Shown here in pieces: positions 8,285-16,624 of a stretch of 51,467 nt of DNA (positions are counted from its first letter, which is position 1; each line of letters opens with the position of its first letter). The notes under the pieces are model-generated. The model made no database searches. It saw only the letters and a list, made by a program, of their open reading frames with translations, and had not been told where the DNA came from. The position numbers and the translations under genes were made by a program. Origin of the DNA: CABMGU01 sp964508495 (GTDB taxonomy: Archaea; Nanobdellota; Nanobdellia; Woesearchaeales; ARS49); the NCBI GenBank assembly GCA_964508495.1, contig CAZDUA010000034.1, positions 1 through 51,467 of the forward strand, read 5' to 3'.

Positions 8285-9630
8285 ATTGCTGTTTGTATTG
8301 GTATTTGTTGTGAGTCGAATTCTCCTTCGTTAAACATGTTTGATGGTTTTGCGCTTCTATCGTGTGCGAATACTGTTATTCCGAAATCTCCAAATGATGG
8401 CGCGTCTTGTGGTATTTCGTTTTCGCATGAACTGCAAATGTACACGTCAAATGTGACTGGGTCTTCATCTGGGTCTGAAGCTGTTAGTTCGAGTAAGAAT
8501 GGGTTTGAGGTTCCTGCTTCTTGGCATGGGTCTTCTATACGCAGTGTGTTTTCTGTTGTTGTTATGCGTGCTCCTCTGCCTTCTGGCGTTACGTGGAATG
8601 TTGCGTCTTTTAGTGGTTCTGTGTTTATCTGCCAGAGTGCTGGTTTTCTGTTTTTTCTTGGTATCCAGAATTCGAATGGTTTTGTTTTGACTATGCTTTG
8701 CGTGTCTTTTACTATTACGAAGCTGTTTTCTCCGTGGGGATATATGCTGACTTCGAATGCTCCTTCGTTTTGTGGTTTGTAGGATACGTCTGTTACGTCT
8801 GCGTCAATTATTCTTTTGATTGTGAAATAAATTGTTGCTAATCTGACTTGTACTTTGAGCGCGAAGTCTGTGATGACTGTTTTGTCGCCTGCTGGTGTTG
8901 TGATTTCTATTGGCCATTTGAGTTCTGTTGTGATGTATTGTTCTCCGATTAGTTGTTCTGCTTGGCTTGCAAAGATTATTTCTGCTGTTGCATCTCCCGC
9001 GCTTACCAAGTATCCTTTTTCTTCGAATGTTGTCCAGCTCGCGCATTCTGCTGTGCGTTTTGCGATGTAGAGTTCAAGGTTTTCTTGTATTGAGTTGGTT
9101 ACTTGTTCTCCTTCTGGTGTTTTTTTATAGAGGGGTGGCAACCTGCTTATTCCGTAGTAGCCGCTAAATAAGGGGGTGGTTTCTTCTGGCGGGTATGGGA
9201 ATCCGATGAATGGGTAGTTTGGTGGTTGTGAATAGAACAGGCAGGTGTTGTCTGTTGCGCAGCCGGCATTTCCTACATTGTTTGTTGGCGGCATTATTAG
9301 GAAGGACACGTCGAGTGTTCCTAAGTCTTGGTCTGGGTATTTAACGTAGTTTTCTCCTGGCGCTTCGTCATAATTTTTTGTTAATCCTCCTTGTGATTGG
9401 TAGATTGTTCCTCCTTGTCTTCCTATTAGTGCTAGTCCTTCTGTTGTTGCTAGTGAGAGGCAGGTGTTGATGTAGTCTTGTATTGGTTGTATTCCTAGTT
9501 GTTCCATTCTTTGTGTTGTTTCTTTTCCTTCTATTCGTTCTCCCATTTTTCCGCCGACGTATAATGTGACGCCGAATGCTACGACGACCAGTACTCCGAT
9601 GATTATGAAGATTGTAATTTGCGCTTTCAC
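8269..9630 (-). CDS. Large pilin-like protein of the surface operon
   Basis: Taken from the GTG at 9630, which overlaps the upstream TAG stop (TAGTG) and follows GGTGA; this gives 453 residues starting (M)KA|QITIFIIIGVLVVVAFGV, the same leader form as the sister pilin-like genes. An ATG at 9666 would give 465 residues with a 15-residue leader. After the helix come about 425 extracellular residues, including a conserved-looking segment (QPIQDYINTCLSLATTEGLA) and four to six cysteines. I recognise it as the kind of conserved hypothetical found in DPANN genomes, with no assigned role. Its size suggests a tip or major structural component. Confidence 0.75.
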   Translation of the reverse strand: MKAQITIFIIIGVLVVVAFGVTLYVGGKMGERIEGKETTQRMEQLGIQPIQDYINTCLSLATTEGLALIGRQGGTIYQSQGGLTKNYDEAPGENYVKYPDQDLGTLDVSFLIMPPTNNVGNAGCATDNTCLFYSQPPNYPFIGFPYPPEETTPLFSGYYGISRLPPLYKKTPEGEQVTNSIQENLELYIAKRTAECASWTTFEEKGYLVSAGDATAEIIFASQAEQLIGEQYITTELKWPIEITTPAGDKTVITDFALKVQVRLATIYFTIKRIIDADVTDVSYKPQNEGAFEVSIYPHGENSFVIVKDTQSIVKTKPFEFWIPRKNRKPALWQINTEPLKDATFHVTPEGRGARITTTENTLRIEDPCQEAGTSNPFLLELTASDPDEDPVTFDVYICSSCENEIPQDAPSFGDFGITVFAHDRSAKPSNMFNEGEFDSQQIPIQTAICEVR

Positions 9631-10760
9631 TAGTTCACCCTGAGTTTTCCTGTCATGTCCTGCCATGCGTCTACTATGCTGACGGGTTTGAGTATGGGGT
9701 TTGATGGTGGTTTTTTGTATGCGACTACATAGAATTCTGTTGGTGATGGTTGGACTTCACAGCTTGCTTTTCCGTCGTATCTTTTGATTATTCTGTCGCA
9801 CGCGTTTTCTGGTAGTTGTATGTTTGTGAAGTACCATCCTGCGTATTCTGTTGGTATGTTGTTGTGTGTTATGTTTGCTTGTTTGAAGCTGTAAGTGAAG
9901 TCTGTTCCTTCTCTTGCTATTGAGATGTAGTTGAATTGTGGTGTCAGGTTGAAGAATGTGTAATTGTATTGTGCGATGTCTGGGTCGTGGATGTAGTCGA
10001 ACACGTATGTTCTTAGTTTGTTGTATGGTACCATGAAGTAGTCTGTGATTATTGGCAGTATGGGTGGCAGTGGGCTTACTGCTGGCACGTATAGTATGCT
10101 TTGCGTGTCGTGGTTGTACCAGACTTCGTCTCCGCACGCGTCATAATCGCCGTCATTGTTTTTTGTATTGTCGCATTCTGTCGCGCTGAGGTTGAGTGCT
10201 TGCAGTGGGCTTTTTGTCCCGCTGATATCTGTGTTGATTGCCATTCCGAATGCCATGTTGTTTGCGTAGCGCATTACGCAGATGTTGTTCACACAATTTT
10301 CTACTACTCTGTTTCCTGTTTGTGAGCAGAATTTTCTTAGGAACGTGGTGACTGGTCCGTAGTCTGTGCTGTACGCGTACTTATTCAGAACGTCGTCGTA
10401 TGTGTCGCAGTAGATTGAAAAGTTTGTGTCGCTTTTGTTTAATGCTACTGCGAGTAGTTGTGTTGCTACGAGTCTTGTTCTTGTGCTCCATATTCCATTG
10501 TCGCAGTAATTGTCTGCGATGTATTGTGTGTTGTTGATGCATTTTGGTTTTTGTGAGTTTGCTACTTCGCTCCAGTATCTGTCTGGAAAGTTATCCCAGC
10601 TTTCGTTGAACGCGTTGCTTACTAGGCATTGGCTTGCTGTTTGGCAGAATCCGACTGATTGTCTTGTCCAGCTGTATCGTACGTTTACTTCCACCCAGTC
10701 TGCTGCTATTACCGCAGGTGCCAACAATATTGCGAGAAATATTATTGTCTTTATTGACAT
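9630..10760 (-). CDS. Secreted Cys-containing protein of the surface operon
   Basis: 376 residues with a classical signal peptide (MSIKTIIFLAILLAPAVIA, cleavage probably after ALA/IAA-type residues near 20) and no later transmembrane helix. About a dozen cysteines are spread as pairs, suggesting a disulfide-bonded exoprotein. The start overlaps the upstream stop by 10 bases and its own stop is coupled to the downstream pilin-like gene (TAGTG). No family recognised. Position between another secreted protein and the pilin-like genes suggests it binds to the same surface assembly. Confidence 0.75.
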   Translation of the reverse strand: MSIKTIIFLAILLAPAVIAADWVEVNVRYSWTRQSVGFCQTASQCLVSNAFNESWDNFPDRYWSEVANSQKPKCINNTQYIADNYCDNGIWSTRTRLVATQLLAVALNKSDTNFSIYCDTYDDVLNKYAYSTDYGPVTTFLRKFCSQTGNRVVENCVNNICVMRYANNMAFGMAINTDISGTKSPLQALNLSATECDNTKNNDGDYDACGDEVWYNHDTQSILYVPAVSPLPPILPIITDYFMVPYNKLRTYVFDYIHDPDIAQYNYTFFNLTPQFNYISIAREGTDFTYSFKQANITHNNIPTEYAGWYFTNIQLPENACDRIIKRYDGKASCEVQPSPTEFYVVAYKKPPSNPILKPVSIVDAWQDMTGKLRVN

Positions 10761-12478
10761 CTGTATCCTCTGTCGCCGATGACGTAGTATTCACCAATTA
10801 TCTTGCACCTTGTGCCGTCCCAGCATTGGTTGTCCGGACAGCATCCTTGTCTTTGTTCTGTTTCAGATGGTGGCGTCCATTTTGTTTCTTTTACTAGGTG
10901 GACTGCCGTGCTTGCCGTGAAAAGCCAGTTTCCTGCTGGTGAGCAGATTGTGTGTTGTTGTGCGGTTGAGAATCTTGCGCCTTGTAATGGCGCTCCGCAT
11001 GGTCCTCGCGATTTTGCTGTTAGTGTTGTTCCTGGTAGAACTTCGCCTGTGCCTGTAATTCCAGGTTGCAATGTTGGGTCGCATTGATAGAATTCTCCTC
11101 TGTAGTTTATGATATCGCTTCCCGAGCTTATTGGGTCGCCTGATTTTATGAATTGGTTATTGTAGCATCCTCCTGCTGTTCCTTGTCCTGTTACGTATGG
11201 GTCTTCGTACGTTTTTAGTGAGTCGTCTGTTTCCCCGCAGCATTTTGTTCCTGTCCATTTTAGGTTTGCTTTTTCGCACGAATCTTTTCCGTAATTGTCA
11301 AGTGAGTTTGTCCATTTGCCGGTTGCAGTGCAGTATTGTTTCATTGAGTTTATCGTCATCGAGTAGCCTGTTGCTTTGGCAGTTTCAGAATAGAGGGTGT
11401 CTCCTCCGCACTCGATTATGTTGTTGTTTGTATCGCAGACGTACTCGTGTCCTACAATATCTTTTTTGCCTGTTATAACGTCAAAGAGCGATGCTGTTAT
11501 TCCGCTTGGGACTGTGACTTGTGTGCAAGAATAGAATTTGCTGCCGTCTGGCACTACTTGGAATGTTCCGCACTTGCCGTCCACGTTTGTGATTAGTCCT
11601 TTGTCTACTAGTGCGAGCCATACCCAGCTGTCGTCTGTTTTTTGCGCGCAGATTGCATTTTTGGCGCTGTACCAGTTGCATCCTGCTGCGTTGTAGTATG
11701 GTGCGTCTCCGCAACAGTCTCCTAGTAGCCAGTCTTCTGGCGGGTCTTTTTGTGTGCAGATGAGTTCGTCTTGGTAATCGCAGACTGGGTCTCCTGTGTC
11801 TGGGTCTACGTTTTGGTCGTCGTTAAGACATGCGACCACGTCGTCTTGGTAGTTTGACGATTGTTTTCTGCTTGTTGATGTTGCTGTGCTTCCGTCATCC
11901 AGCCATATGACTGCTTTTGGGTTGTTGCTTGACACGATTATTGTTGTGTCTGTTGGAAGTGAGCCTGTGTCTAATAGCTGGTCTGCTCTTCCTAGGTTTA
12001 TCAGTCCTGTTCCGCGCAGTGAGAATAAGCTTCGAGATATTGTGTTTGTTATTCCTGATATCGTGCTTATTTTTGTTATTTTGACTTGATAGCTTGTTGT
12101 GAGTCGTGAGCCTTGTAGTGTGAATTTGAGTAGTTGTGCTTGTTTATTTAAAGTCCAGACTGGTCCGTTCAATTGTTGATTTGCGAGAGTTTTGCATGTT
12201 GCTGCTGAGCCGTCAACGCTTAGGCAGAGCATGATTGAACCGCAGTTCCAATTATTATAGCCGGTGGTGCACTTTTCCATTTGTGCTGTTACTGTTACTG
12301 AGGTGATATATTGTAAAGAGCCTAGGTCGTGGGTGTAGTCTTGTGTTGAGTCTTCGTAGACTACGATAAAGTCAGAGTCAGTATCTACTGTTTGGCCTGC
12401 TGATATGGTGAAGGTTGCGTCTTGCGCTAGAACTAATGTGCTTAACAGGAGTAAAATTATTATGTAGTATGACCGCAT
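10751..12478 (-). CDS. Secreted Cys-rich protein, first gene of the surface operon
   Basis: 575 residues. A signal peptide (IIILLLLSTLVLAQ) precedes a beta-rich N-terminal domain (about 20-200) and a Cys-rich C-terminal half with repeated CCG/CCP modules (DCCGDAPY, KCCGETDD, GCCPDNQC). No C-terminal anchor is seen. The ATG is preceded by a purine run (AGGGGGG) suitable as a ribosome binding site and by a TATA-like element at about 12515-12528. It leads eight overlapping minus-strand genes. Function unknown; probably an extracellular component of the same structure as the pilin-like proteins. Confidence 0.78.
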   Translation of the reverse strand: MRSYYIIILLLLSTLVLAQDATFTISAGQTVDTDSDFIVVYEDSTQDYTHDLGSLQYITSVTVTAQMEKCTTGYNNWNCGSIMLCLSVDGSAATCKTLANQQLNGPVWTLNKQAQLLKFTLQGSRLTTSYQVKITKISTISGITNTISRSLFSLRGTGLINLGRADQLLDTGSLPTDTTIIVSSNNPKAVIWLDDGSTATSTSRKQSSNYQDDVVACLNDDQNVDPDTGDPVCDYQDELICTQKDPPEDWLLGDCCGDAPYYNAAGCNWYSAKNAICAQKTDDSWVWLALVDKGLITNVDGKCGTFQVVPDGSKFYSCTQVTVPSGITASLFDVITGKKDIVGHEYVCDTNNNIIECGGDTLYSETAKATGYSMTINSMKQYCTATGKWTNSLDNYGKDSCEKANLKWTGTKCCGETDDSLKTYEDPYVTGQGTAGGCYNNQFIKSGDPISSGSDIINYRGEFYQCDPTLQPGITGTGEVLPGTTLTAKSRGPCGAPLQGARFSTAQQHTICSPAGNWLFTASTAVHLVKETKWTPPSETEQRQGCCPDNQCWDGTRCKIIGEYYVIGDRGYRCQ

Positions 12479-12514
12479 GTTCCCCCCTTTTTATATAGCG
12501 TTAAAAACCAAAAA

Positions 12515-12528
12515 GCTTTATATATTTT
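12515..12528. promoter_or_regulatory. Shared TATA region of a divergent gene pair
   Basis: The AT-rich symmetric element GCTTTATATATTTT lies 27 bases before the plus-strand ATG at 12549, fitting a leaderless transcript. It lies about 44 bases before the minus-strand ATG at 12478, which would leave a short leader carrying the AGGGGGG site. Assignment is by position and sequence only. Confidence 0.6.
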
Positions 12529-12548
12529 CCTCTTTGGATTCCTCTGAA

Positions 12549-12998
12549 ATGAAGTGGATTGCAGTTCTGGTCATCGTTTTGCTTCTTGCAGGGGCAGGAT
12601 TCTGGTATTATGCCAGACAGGAGAAGGTTGAGACTGCTTCTGATAAGTGTTTGGAATCGCGTAGTGAGCTTCAGACTTTTCTTTTGGGTGTGAAAAATAA
12701 GGATTCTTCGCTTTGCCAGTCGCTTGATGGTGGCATGAAAAATCGTTGTTTGGCTTATGTGGCCAAGGATTCTGCGTTATGTAGTTCTTCGGATTCAGAA
12801 TGTTTGGCTGTTGCAAGTGGTAATATTTCGGATTGTTTTGATCCGATTTGTAAAGCTTGGGCTTCTGGAGATGTATCGCATTGTAATGAGCTTGATGCGG
12901 ACTCAAAGGAGTATTGTGTGAATTTAGTCTCTTTAAACGCGGAATTTTTTGCTATTAGTGAAGCGCAGTGTTTGGATTATGCGAAGAATGCTATCTGA
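12549..12998 (+). CDS. Small anchored protein with Cys repeats
   Basis: 149 residues from the ATG at 12549, chosen because a TATA element lies 27 bases upstream. One N-terminal helix (WIAVLVIVLLLAGAGFWYY) anchors an extracellular domain with about a dozen cysteines in a repeating pattern such as SLCQSL...NRCLAYVAKDSALC and CFDPICKAWASGDVSHC. The same type of repeat ends the membrane protein at 47996-49087. It converges on rnp3 with an 8-base overlap. No function is known; the spacing suggests helical hairpins locked by disulfides, perhaps a protein-binding exodomain. Confidence 0.72.
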   Translation: MKWIAVLVIVLLLAGAGFWYYARQEKVETASDKCLESRSELQTFLLGVKNKDSSLCQSLDGGMKNRCLAYVAKDSALCSSSDSECLAVASGNISDCFDPICKAWASGDVSHCNELDADSKEYCVNLVSLNAEFFAISEAQCLDYAKNAI

Positions 12999-13533
12999 GT
13001 CCTAGTTGTTTGAAGAATGCGGTTAGTTCTGCTGGCGCTCGCATTTCAAAGGGGTTTGTTGCAAAACTTGCTATTTTAATTGGCGTTTTGTATTTTTGCA
13101 GGAAGATAAGATTTTGCATTATTCTGCCGAGCAATATTGCTCTTTTTTGTCCTGTGCTTTGCAGTATTGATGAGAAAGAGAAGGTGATGTGGACTTTTTT
13201 TTCTGTTGCGAGCTTGCAGAGTACTTGGTTCATTCCTGATTCTCTGTAATGCGTGTGGTCTTTGATGTCTTGTTGTTCAAATCCGTAGACGTAGTTTGCT
13301 CCGCGTTCTATTGCTTCTCTGCTTGCTGGACATATCGATGGTACGTTTAGTTGTTTTGCTTTTTGTATGTGTTTTGGCTCGCAGTGGAGCGCGTTTGTGA
13401 TTTGGATTTTTGAATTTTTGTTGTAGAATTCTTCTTTGTTTTTGTAAGCGAATATGAGTGCTTGTATTCCTAGTTTTTCCGCCATTTCTATGAGTTCTTC
13501 TTCGTTCTTGTTCGGAATTACTATGTCTATCAT
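12991..13533 (-). CDS. rnp3: RNase P protein component 3 (Rpp30)
   Basis: 180 residues, typical of archaeal Rpp30, a PHP-like TIM-barrel protein that with Pop5 forms the activating pair on RNase P RNA for tRNA 5'-end maturation. Recognised from the start MIDIVIPNKNEEELIEMA, the segment VPSICPASREAIERGANYVYGFE and the C-terminal helix pair (MRAPAELTAFFKQLGL). The start sits 27 bases from the TATA element at 13555-13565, so the mRNA is probably leaderless. RNase P RNA and the other subunits are not identified in the window. Confidence 0.85.
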   Translation of the reverse strand: MIDIVIPNKNEEELIEMAEKLGIQALIFAYKNKEEFYNKNSKIQITNALHCEPKHIQKAKQLNVPSICPASREAIERGANYVYGFEQQDIKDHTHYRESGMNQVLCKLATEKKVHITFSFSSILQSTGQKRAILLGRIMQNLIFLQKYKTPIKIASFATNPFEMRAPAELTAFFKQLGLR

Positions 13534-13554
13534 TCGTGAATGGTCGACGAAACC

Positions 13555-13565
13555 CTTTTAAATAC
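13555..13565. promoter_or_regulatory. Divergent TATA box for rnp3 and the pseudouridine synthase
   Basis: CTTTTAAATAC is nearly symmetric and lies about 25 bases from both start codons (13533 on minus, 13585 on plus). Both transcripts would start at or next to the ATG. One TATA element may therefore serve two divergent leaderless genes. Confidence 0.65.
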
Positions 13566-13584
13566 CTATCGTCAGAAGCTTGGA

Positions 13585-14271
13585 ATGTTAGAGCGTGTTC
13601 AGAAGATTCTTGCCAAAGCTGGCGTTGCTAGTAGGAGGAAGTGCGAATGGATGATTTCTAAAGGCAGAGTTTCTGTTAATGGCCAGGTTGCAAAGCTGGG
13701 CGACAAAGCCGACGGCAGTAAGGACAAAATTCTTGTTGGTGGAAAACCGATTGTTCTTGAGCAGAAGGTTTACATTATTTTGAACAAGCCTAAGGGTTTC
13801 GTGACGACTGTTTCTGAAAAACATAACATGAAGACAGTGATGGATATTGTTAAGGTTCCGCAGAAAGTTTTCCCTGTTGGTCGTTTGGACAAGCTTACTG
13901 AGGGTTTGTTGTTGTTGACTAATGATGGTGATTTGGCTAACAGGTTGACTCATCCTAGTTTTGCGGTTAAGAAGGAGTATTTTGTTGTTGTTGACAGGCC
14001 TTTTTCTGAAAGAGCAATGGAACACTTGCAGCAAGGAGTTCTTATCGATGATAGGAAAGTAAAACTTTCAGGGTGCGAGGTTGCTGGCAGGGAAGTTTTG
14101 ATTACGATTCATGAGGGCAGGAAGCACATTGTTAGGCGTTTGTTTGAAAAACTTGGTTTTAGTGTTGTAAGACTGATTCGTACAAGGGTTGGAAGTCTTG
14201 AATTGGCCAATTTGAAGAGTGGCAAATGGCGTTTTTTGACAGTTGCCGAGCTTACCCGTCTTAACCATTAG
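13585..14271 (+). CDS. RsuA/RluB/RluF-type rRNA pseudouridine synthase
   Basis: 228 residues from the ATG at 13585, placed by the TATA spacing; an upstream in-frame ATG at 13540 overlaps the promoter. An N-terminal S4 RNA-binding domain (about 1-55, MLERVQKILAKAGVASRR) precedes the catalytic domain with VGRLDKLTEGLLLLTNDGD, where Asp102 is the expected nucleophile. The C-terminal motif EGRKHIVRRLFEKLGF is also characteristic. The family isomerises uridine in rRNA and is mainly bacterial; archaea normally rely on H/ACA guides, TruD and Pus10. Codon usage matches the neighbours, so any transfer from bacteria is not recent. The exact rRNA target cannot be read from the sequence. Confidence 0.88.
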   Translation: MLERVQKILAKAGVASRRKCEWMISKGRVSVNGQVAKLGDKADGSKDKILVGGKPIVLEQKVYIILNKPKGFVTTVSEKHNMKTVMDIVKVPQKVFPVGRLDKLTEGLLLLTNDGDLANRLTHPSFAVKKEYFVVVDRPFSERAMEHLQQGVLIDDRKVKLSGCEVAGREVLITIHEGRKHIVRRLFEKLGFSVVRLIRTRVGSLELANLKSGKWRFLTVAELTRLNH

Positions 14272-14281
14272 CTCGTCGAAA

Positions 14282-14293
14282 GCTTTTTAAAGG
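14282..14293 (+). promoter_or_regulatory. TATA box of eL34
   Basis: GCTTTTTAAAGG lies about 27 bases before the ATG at 14314 and just after the stop of the pseudouridine synthase gene. This implies a leaderless eL34-eL14 transcript. Confidence 0.6.
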
Positions 14294-14313
14294 GTTCCTA
14301 TTCCTCGAGTGTT

Positions 14314-14583
14314 ATGCCAACTGTTAGGTATCGTTCAAGGACTTTTAGGAGAGTTTTTGTAAGAATTCCGGGCGGCACTAGTGTTTTGCGCTATCGTAGG
14401 CGCAGGAATGCTAAGCCTCAGTGCGCTGATTGTGAAGCAACGCTTCCGGGTGTTGCTCGTGGAACTAAAGCGCAGGTTAAGGCTTTGCCTCGTAGTGCGA
14501 GAAGGCCTGAGCGTCCTTTTGGTGGCAAATTGTGCAGTGCTTGCACTAGGCGTACTATTATAGCAATGGTTAGAAAACAGTAA
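14314..14583 (+). CDS. rpl34e: Ribosomal protein eL34 (L34e)
   Basis: 89 residues, strongly basic, with two CxxC knuckles (C37-x2-C40 and C74-x2-C77) forming the zinc site of eL34. The start MPTVRYRSRTFRRV and the KPQC-DCE context match the family. It is a large-subunit protein shared by archaea and eukaryotes. It probably heads a two-gene unit with eL14. Confidence 0.93.
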   Translation: MPTVRYRSRTFRRVFVRIPGGTSVLRYRRRRNAKPQCADCEATLPGVARGTKAQVKALPRSARRPERPFGGKLCSACTRRTIIAMVRKQ

Positions 14584-14633
14584 TATTTTCCTGCGGGGTT
14601 CGGTGACGTCCTGCGGATGTGGAGGAAAACAAA

Positions 14634-14993
14634 ATGATTGGAATTGGAAGAGTTTGTGTGAAGATTGCTGGCAGGGATGCTGGTTTGAAGTGTGTTGTTG
14701 TTGATGTTCTTGATAAGAATTCTGTTTTGATTGATGGTCAGACCAGAAGGCGCAAGTGTAATATTACTCACTTGGAGCCTTTGGACCAAATGCTTGATGT
14801 TTCTAAGGGCGCGAGCCACGAGCAGGTTGTTAAGGCTTTCAAGGCGGTTGATGTTTCTATTGTTGAGCGCAAGACTCGCTCTGCTGTAGCTCATCACAGG
14901 CCTATTGTTAAGAAGGCTGAAGCGCCTAAGGTTGAAAAGCCAACTGCCAAGAAGCCAGTTGTTAAGAAAGCGCCAGTGAAGAAAGCAGAGTAA
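14634..14993 (+). CDS. rpl14e: Ribosomal protein eL14 (L14e)
   Basis: 119 residues from the ATG at 14634, which follows a good Shine-Dalgarno GTGGAGG; the in-frame GTG at 14619 overlaps that site and is less likely. The SH3-like KOW domain (about 1-65: IGRVCVKIAGRDAGLKCVVVD, then RRRKCNITHLEPL) is typical of eL14. A Lys/Ala/Pro-rich tail of about 30 residues follows, which may contact rRNA. Its stop codon directly abuts the stop codon of pheT on the other strand, with no base between. Confidence 0.92.
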   Translation: MIGIGRVCVKIAGRDAGLKCVVVDVLDKNSVLIDGQTRRRKCNITHLEPLDQMLDVSKGASHEQVVKAFKAVDVSIVERKTRSAVAHHRPIVKKAEAPKVEKPTAKKPVVKKAPVKKAE

Positions 14994-16622
14994 TTATTTT
15001 AGCGCGCCCAAATTTATTTCGCATCCTGCTGTTGGCGTGTGCAGTCCGAATTTTTCTAGTATTGCTGGGTGGAATTCTCCTATGAATCCTGCCATTTTTT
15101 TGTTTATGACTATTTTTGCTGCTCTTCCTGGTATGAAGCAGTCTAGCTCGTATTCTTCTATTGAATAATTAATATTTGAATTGCGCAGTGTTGTTTCTAC
15201 TGCTTGTTTTAGTTCTGTGAATGTGGCTGTTGAGTGCGTGCTTATTGCTGCGAGGTGTTGTTCGTCTCTTGGTTCTTTTTCTTGTATTGTGACTGGTCCT
15301 TGTTCGAATATTTTTTGCGGGTATTCTATGTGTTTGTTTTTTGATAAACAGTCGAGTAGTATGGGCAGTATCCAGGTTCGCACGCAGCTATAAGTTTGTG
15401 AGATGTGGTTTTCGATTTGTATTGTTCCGAAGTCTTGCACGCTCATTTTGTCATAGAGTAATTCTTTACTCGACAAGACTGCGCTCATTATTTCTTGGTA
15501 GCCTAGCCCTATCCATAAGTTGCGTTGTGTGTCTGCGAGTTGTTGTGATGGGAATGTTGCTCCTCTTGTATAAGACGTCAGTGGCAGTGGTTGGAAGTTG
15601 TCGTAGCCGTATGCTATTCCTATGTCTTCTATTATGTCTACTTGGTGCATTATGTCGTTGCGATAACTTGGTATTGTGACTGTGCCTGTTTGATAATCAT
15701 AGCCCATTTTGTTTAGGAATGTTTTAACTTCATTTGTTTTGAGTTCTATGCCGAGTAATTTTGCAATATCTTTTTCATTGAACTTTATTTTCTTGTTTTC
15801 TAGGCTTGGCGTGACGACTTTTTTGCCTGAATATTCTATTGTCAGCGAGTGTATTGTGAATCCTCTTTCTGCTAGTGCGTACGCGAATATGTTTGCCACC
15901 ATGTTTACTGATTCTTCGTCTGTTCCTGTTGTGTCGAAGAATAGTGAGTCGTCGCCGACTTTGAGTCTTCCTGTTTGTTCGCTGTTTATTATTGGGATCA
16001 GAGACATTATACTTTTTTTCGCATCAACAAATACCGGGTAGACGCTTTCATTTTTTATTAGGTGTCCGTATTCTTTTCCTTTTGGGTGTTTTTCTAGTGT
16101 TTGGCGTAGGCTGGCTGGCTGGTGGAAGTCTAGTGGTGTGAATTTTTCGTCCGGTGATGCTGCTTTGCAATTGACGGGGAATGTTATGTTTTTGAGCGGG
16201 TATACTCCTATTGAGATTTTTTGTCTTTTTCTACCGAAATTTTCTGCAAGTTTTTCTTGTAGTTGGATTAATTGTTTTAGCGAATATTCATCTATTTTTT
16301 TGCCTGTTGCTTTAAAGCATGCTATGTATGGTCGTATTTTTGTTAGTCTTTTGTCGTAGATTACTTTGTCTTGTGATTTTTGGACTTTGATTGTTGGTAT
16401 TCCTTTTTGTTTGCCGAGTATGTTTCTGAATAATCTTGCGAGTCCTTCTGGGCTCCATAAGTATGGTTGGTTTGTATCGTTGAACTTAACTGTTATTTCG
16501 TTTGTTAATTTGGCGTCTATTTCCGCTTTTGCGCAGTCCATTAGGTAAGTTAGTTTTTTCTCGTCTAGTTTTTGTCCTACGAGTTTTTGTAGGTCGTCTG
16601 GTGAGAATGTTATTGTTGGCAT
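14994..16622 (-). CDS. pheT: Phenylalanyl-tRNA synthetase beta subunit
   Basis: 542 residues from the ATG at 16622, matching the compact archaeal/eukaryotic beta subunit (about 550) rather than the 800-residue bacterial form. The B1/B5 and catalytic-like modules are visible: PSYRNDIMHQVDIIEDIGIAYGYD (fragment) in the middle, and FIGEFHPAILEKFGL near the end. It forms the alpha2-beta2 PheRS with PheS, charging tRNA-Phe. It starts 2 bases after the pheS stop, so the two are co-transcribed. The frame stays open further upstream, but that part lies inside pheS and is not real. Confidence 0.93.
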   Translation of the reverse strand: MPTITFSPDDLQKLVGQKLDEKKLTYLMDCAKAEIDAKLTNEITVKFNDTNQPYLWSPEGLARLFRNILGKQKGIPTIKVQKSQDKVIYDKRLTKIRPYIACFKATGKKIDEYSLKQLIQLQEKLAENFGRKRQKISIGVYPLKNITFPVNCKAASPDEKFTPLDFHQPASLRQTLEKHPKGKEYGHLIKNESVYPVFVDAKKSIMSLIPIINSEQTGRLKVGDDSLFFDTTGTDEESVNMVANIFAYALAERGFTIHSLTIEYSGKKVVTPSLENKKIKFNEKDIAKLLGIELKTNEVKTFLNKMGYDYQTGTVTIPSYRNDIMHQVDIIEDIGIAYGYDNFQPLPLTSYTRGATFPSQQLADTQRNLWIGLGYQEIMSAVLSSKELLYDKMSVQDFGTIQIENHISQTYSCVRTWILPILLDCLSKNKHIEYPQKIFEQGPVTIQEKEPRDEQHLAAISTHSTATFTELKQAVETTLRNSNINYSIEEYELDCFIPGRAAKIVINKKMAGFIGEFHPAILEKFGLHTPTAGCEINLGALK

Positions 16623-16624
16623 TT

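Noticed and set aside
14583..14633. Repeated CCTGCGG in the gap between eL34 and eL14 as a regulatory repeat.
   Set aside because: Only two 7-base copies in 51 bases; no dyad or conservation evidence to support a function.
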